Below, piece by piece: positions 5,465 through 7,203 of a stretch of DNA of 7,203 nt (positions within the stretch are counted from its first letter, which is position 1; each line of letters opens with the position of its first letter). This DNA is from Campylobacteraceae bacterium (GTDB lineage: Bacteria; Campylobacterota; Campylobacteria; Campylobacterales; Sulfurovaceae), in assembly GCA_027081065.1 (NCBI GenBank), contig JALWLW010000012.1, forward strand, positions 1 through 7,203. The letters are read 5' to 3'. The notes below the pieces were generated by a model. It saw only the letters and a list, made by a program, of their open reading frames with translations, was not told where the DNA came from and made no database searches. The position numbers and the translations under genes were made by a program.

Positions 5465-5974
5465 ATGAATGAGCTAATTTTACAAAATGAGATAAAGAGT
5501 CAAATTTATAATATAAGAGGAAAAGAAGTGATGCTAGATACACATTTAGCAGAACTTTATCAAGTCAAAGCTAGAAGATTAAGAGAACAAGTCAAACGTA
5601 ATATTGAACGTTTTCCTGAAGACTTTATGTTTCAACTTACTGAAAGTGAAGTAGAGTACATGGTGTCGCAAAATGCGATACCATCAAAACAACACTTAGG
5701 TGGAGCATTGCCCTATGTATTTACCGAACAAGGTCTTTATATGTTAGCAACCGTATTAAGAAGTAAAGTTGCTACCGAAGTGAACATCTCAATTATTCGT
5801 ACCTTTACCAAAATACGAGAGTTTTCAATGCACTACAATGCTTTAGCTAGGCAGATAATGGAGCTGGAAAAGAAACATAATAAAAAGTTTAGAGAGGTCT
5901 TTGCTAGACTTGATAACATAGTGGAAGAGACACAAAGAACAGATGAAAAAATTATGGGTTTTATTCGTGATTAG
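5465..5974 (+). CDS. ORF6N-domain protein (phage antirepressor/regulator type)
   Basis: This 169-residue protein matches the ORF6N pattern across about residues 10-120: IYNIRGKEVMLDTHLAELY, then VKRNIERFPEDFMFQLT, then LPYVFTEQGLYMLATVLRS and VNISIIRTFTKIREF. ORF6N is a DNA-binding domain first known from phage and baculovirus-related proteins and is usually joined to antirepressor or KilA-type modules. Many bacterial chromosomes carry short stand-alone copies like this one, often near mobile genes. The remaining C-terminus (about 125-169) is a charged helix with coiled-coil character (MELEKKHNKKFREVFARLDN). No other phage gene is visible here, so it is a solitary copy. The natural target is unknown. 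Length and ends look complete, with no sign of decay. Confidence 0.88.
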   Translation: MNELILQNEIKSQIYNIRGKEVMLDTHLAELYQVKARRLREQVKRNIERFPEDFMFQLTESEVEYMVSQNAIPSKQHLGGALPYVFTEQGLYMLATVLRSKVATEVNISIIRTFTKIREFSMHYNALARQIMELEKKHNKKFREVFARLDNIVEETQRTDEKIMGFIRD

Positions 5975-6032
5975 TGACCTTCTGCCAATACATCAAAACT
6001 ACATTATATGATAAGTAATAAGTTTAAAATGG

Positions 6033-6103
6033 TACACTTCAAAAAATAAAATTGTATGGTGCTGTTTTTATTGAAGTGTATCCCTGTGGGACTAACGCAC
6101 CAT
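6033..6103. repeat. Two interleaved inverted repeats between the ORF6N and CDF genes
   Basis: Arm pair one is TACACTTCAA (6033-6042) with TTGAAGTGTA (6071-6080). Arm pair two is ATGGTGC (6056-6062) with GCACCAT (6097-6103). The pairs alternate (1, 2, 1', 2'), so the two stems either exclude each other or form a pseudoknot-like fold. The minus strand reads GGTGCGTTAGTCCCACAGGG followed by ATACACTTCAATA, which resembles dispersed intergenic palindromes found in many bacterial genomes. The GGTGCGTT core is shared with 386-411. No protein is encoded. It could end the ORF6N transcript or be a non-autonomous repeat. Confidence 0.55.
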
Positions 6104-6135
6104 TAATCATATTTGCATAAAAAAGAGAGGATGAG

Positions 6136-7068
6136 ATGTTTTTAACTCAAATGTCACAAGAAAAAAGAGCAACAGTTGTAGCAACAGTTATAGCAACCAT
6201 ATTAACACTTATAAAGTTTTTTATAGGAGTAGCTTCTGGGTCGGTGGCTGTTTTGGCTTCGGCTATAGACTCACTGCTTGATACACTCATATCTATTTTC
6301 AACTTCTTTGCTATTCGTAAGTCTGAAGAGAAAGCAAGTGACGAGTTTCAGTATGGGAAAGGGAAAGTCCAAGCCATAGCTGCTGTTATAGAGGGAACGG
6401 TTATTACCATCTCTGGACTTTACATTATATACGAGGCGATTCAAAAAGCGATACATGGCTCTAAAACAGAGCTACTTACCCCTGCTATTGTTGTTATGAT
6501 TATCTCTATAGTGGTTACATTTTTCTTGGTTCAGTATCTTTTAAAGGTTGCAAAAGAGACAGATAACTTGGTTATAAAATCGGATGCCCTGCATTATCAA
6601 ACAGACCTTTGGAGTAATGGGGTAATTTTATTCTCTTTGGGAGTTGTCTACTTTACAGGTTTAGAGTGGGTCGATGCACTCTTTGGGTTTGGAATAGGGG
6701 TTTACATTATCTACTCTGCTTATGAAATTATTAATGAGGGAATTGCCATATTACTTGATAGAGCTTTAGAAAAAGAGACAGTAGAAAAGATACGAGAAAT
6801 CATAGGAGAACACCCAGAAGTCAATGGCTTTCACTGGTTAAAAACCAGAACGGATGGAACCAGTAATTATGTAGAGTTTCATTTGGTTTTGCAACCAAAC
6901 TTGTACCTTATAGAAGCACATAGAATCTCTGACCAAATAGAAGATAAGATAATGTTACTCGATGATAAAAAGCGTTGGATTATTACCCCTCACTATGACC
7001 CTTATGATGATGAAGATATAAACAATGCTGTAGCTGAAGGAAAAGCATTGGGGCAAGTAAGCAAGTGA
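6136..7068 (+). CDS. Cation diffusion facilitator transporter, FieF/YiiP type
   Basis: This 310-residue inner-membrane protein has the standard CDF plan: six membrane segments within about residues 12-205, then a cytoplasmic ferredoxin-like domain (about 210-290). CDF proteins export divalent metals (zinc, iron(II), cadmium and others) in exchange for protons, as dimers. The transport-site ligands are at the same residue numbers as in E. coli FieF: D45 and D49 in SAIDSLLD (helix 2), H153 and D157 in HYQTD (helix 5). The C-terminal metal ligands also seem kept: H233 (GFHW), H249 (EFHL), H262 (EAHR), H286 and D288 (PHYD). The D-D/H-D site favours zinc, cadmium or iron, but the substrate cannot be read from sequence. 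AGAGG five bases before ATG 6136 supports the start. The 3' end overlaps the next gene by four bases, so the two are co-translated. Confidence 0.93.
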   Translation: MFLTQMSQEKRATVVATVIATILTLIKFFIGVASGSVAVLASAIDSLLDTLISIFNFFAIRKSEEKASDEFQYGKGKVQAIAAVIEGTVITISGLYIIYEAIQKAIHGSKTELLTPAIVVMIISIVVTFFLVQYLLKVAKETDNLVIKSDALHYQTDLWSNGVILFSLGVVYFTGLEWVDALFGFGIGVYIIYSAYEIINEGIAILLDRALEKETVEKIREIIGEHPEVNGFHWLKTRTDGTSNYVEFHLVLQPNLYLIEAHRISDQIEDKIMLLDDKKRWIITPHYDPYDDEDINNAVAEGKALGQVSK

Positions 7069-7203
7069 TTTATCTACTCTCTCCTCTTAAAAAAGAGGGA
7101 ACTACCTCTCTTCCTATGATAAAGTTTTCATTGGTAGTAGATAAGATAGATTTCTCTTCATGTGATACACTCATGTTTACCTCTAAACAGGCTGTTGTCT
7201 CTG
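7065..7203 (+). CDS. hemD: Probable uroporphyrinogen-III synthase, N-terminal 46 codons only
   Basis: From GTG 7065 the frame is open to the window edge and encodes MIYLLSPLKKEGTTSLPMIK, then residues with ..VDKIDFSSCDTLMFTSKQAV. The short first strand, the P-x-I/F strand, the DxxxFSSCD turn and especially the FTSKQAV motif (38-44) fit the N-terminus of HemD. HemD is the cytoplasmic enzyme that closes hydroxymethylbilane into uroporphyrinogen III in haem and sirohaem synthesis. HemD is poorly conserved, so the call rests on this pattern over 46 residues. The GTG overlaps the CDF stop as GTGA, indicating translational coupling. No strong Shine-Dalgarno is seen; ATG 7116 would remove the conserved first strand. 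Confidence 0.7.
   Translation, partial: MIYLLSPLKKEGTTSLPMIKFSLVVDKIDFSSCDTLMFTSKQAVVS

Noticed and set aside
6271..6456. A minus-strand open frame inside the CDF transporter
   Set aside because: It is a shadow of a gene whose metal-binding residues are all conserved in the plus frame.

Overview
The window looks like a stretch of a free-living Campylobacterota (epsilonproteobacterial) chromosome of the Sulfurimonas/Sulfurovum kind. This is an inference from the AT-rich composition, the codon style, AT-rich promoters with good -10 boxes but weak -35 boxes, and a cation-efflux gene that runs straight into the start of a hemD-like gene. No rRNA, tRNA, CRISPR array or transposase gene is visible.

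Layout from left to right. (1) 1-254, minus strand: most of a RelE/ParE-superfamily (Gp49/HigB-like) toxin gene cut by the window edge, with a promoter that overlaps a perfect palindrome. (2) About 300-600: a gene-free stretch holding palindromic repeats, including a nested ~115-bp inverted repeat. (3) 634-5402: a hipB/hipA toxin-antitoxin pair that has been split. hipB (634-906) and hipA (4185-5402) are separated by a very AT-rich cassette encoding a DUF262/GmrS-like protein (958-2628) and an ABC/SMC-like ATPase (2615-4175, broken by a frame change at a run of ten A). (4) 5465-5974: an ORF6N-domain gene of phage-antirepressor type. (5) 5975-6135: an intergenic repeat with two interleaved inverted repeats. 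(6) 6136-7068: a FieF-like cation diffusion facilitator, overlapped by 4 nt by the first 46 codons of a probable hemD (GTG at 7065).

The main result is the insertion history. The 9-mer AAACTTTAA occurs immediately after the hipB stop (907-915) and again in codons 6-9 of the present hipA (4201-4209), in the same reading phase. Removing the intervening 3.3 kb together with one copy of the repeat rebuilds an ancestral hipA that starts at GTG 903. It overlaps the hipB TGA as GTGA, sits 6 nt behind an AGAGGA ribosome-binding site, and encodes M-K-T-L-N-I-Y-L. The DUF262-ATPase cassette therefore appears to have entered codons 2-5 of hipA with a 9-bp target duplication, and its right end supplied hipA with a new ATG. 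The toxin is now uncoupled from its antitoxin and lies downstream of a putative anti-phage operon.

In the cassette, the DUF262 protein keeps the N-terminal GmrS motifs (IPAYQRAYSW, DGQQRLTTL, FETINDRG), but its DUF1524-like C-terminus appears to lack the nuclease histidine. The partner ATPase keeps Walker A, Walker B, the D-loop and the H-loop in the first frame, and its C-terminal half lies in another frame after the A10 tract. Either the ATPase is broken, or the base count is wrong, or slippage makes both a short and a long form. DUF262 proteins next to SMC-like ATPases suggest a defence role; that role is inferred and cannot be shown from this sequence.
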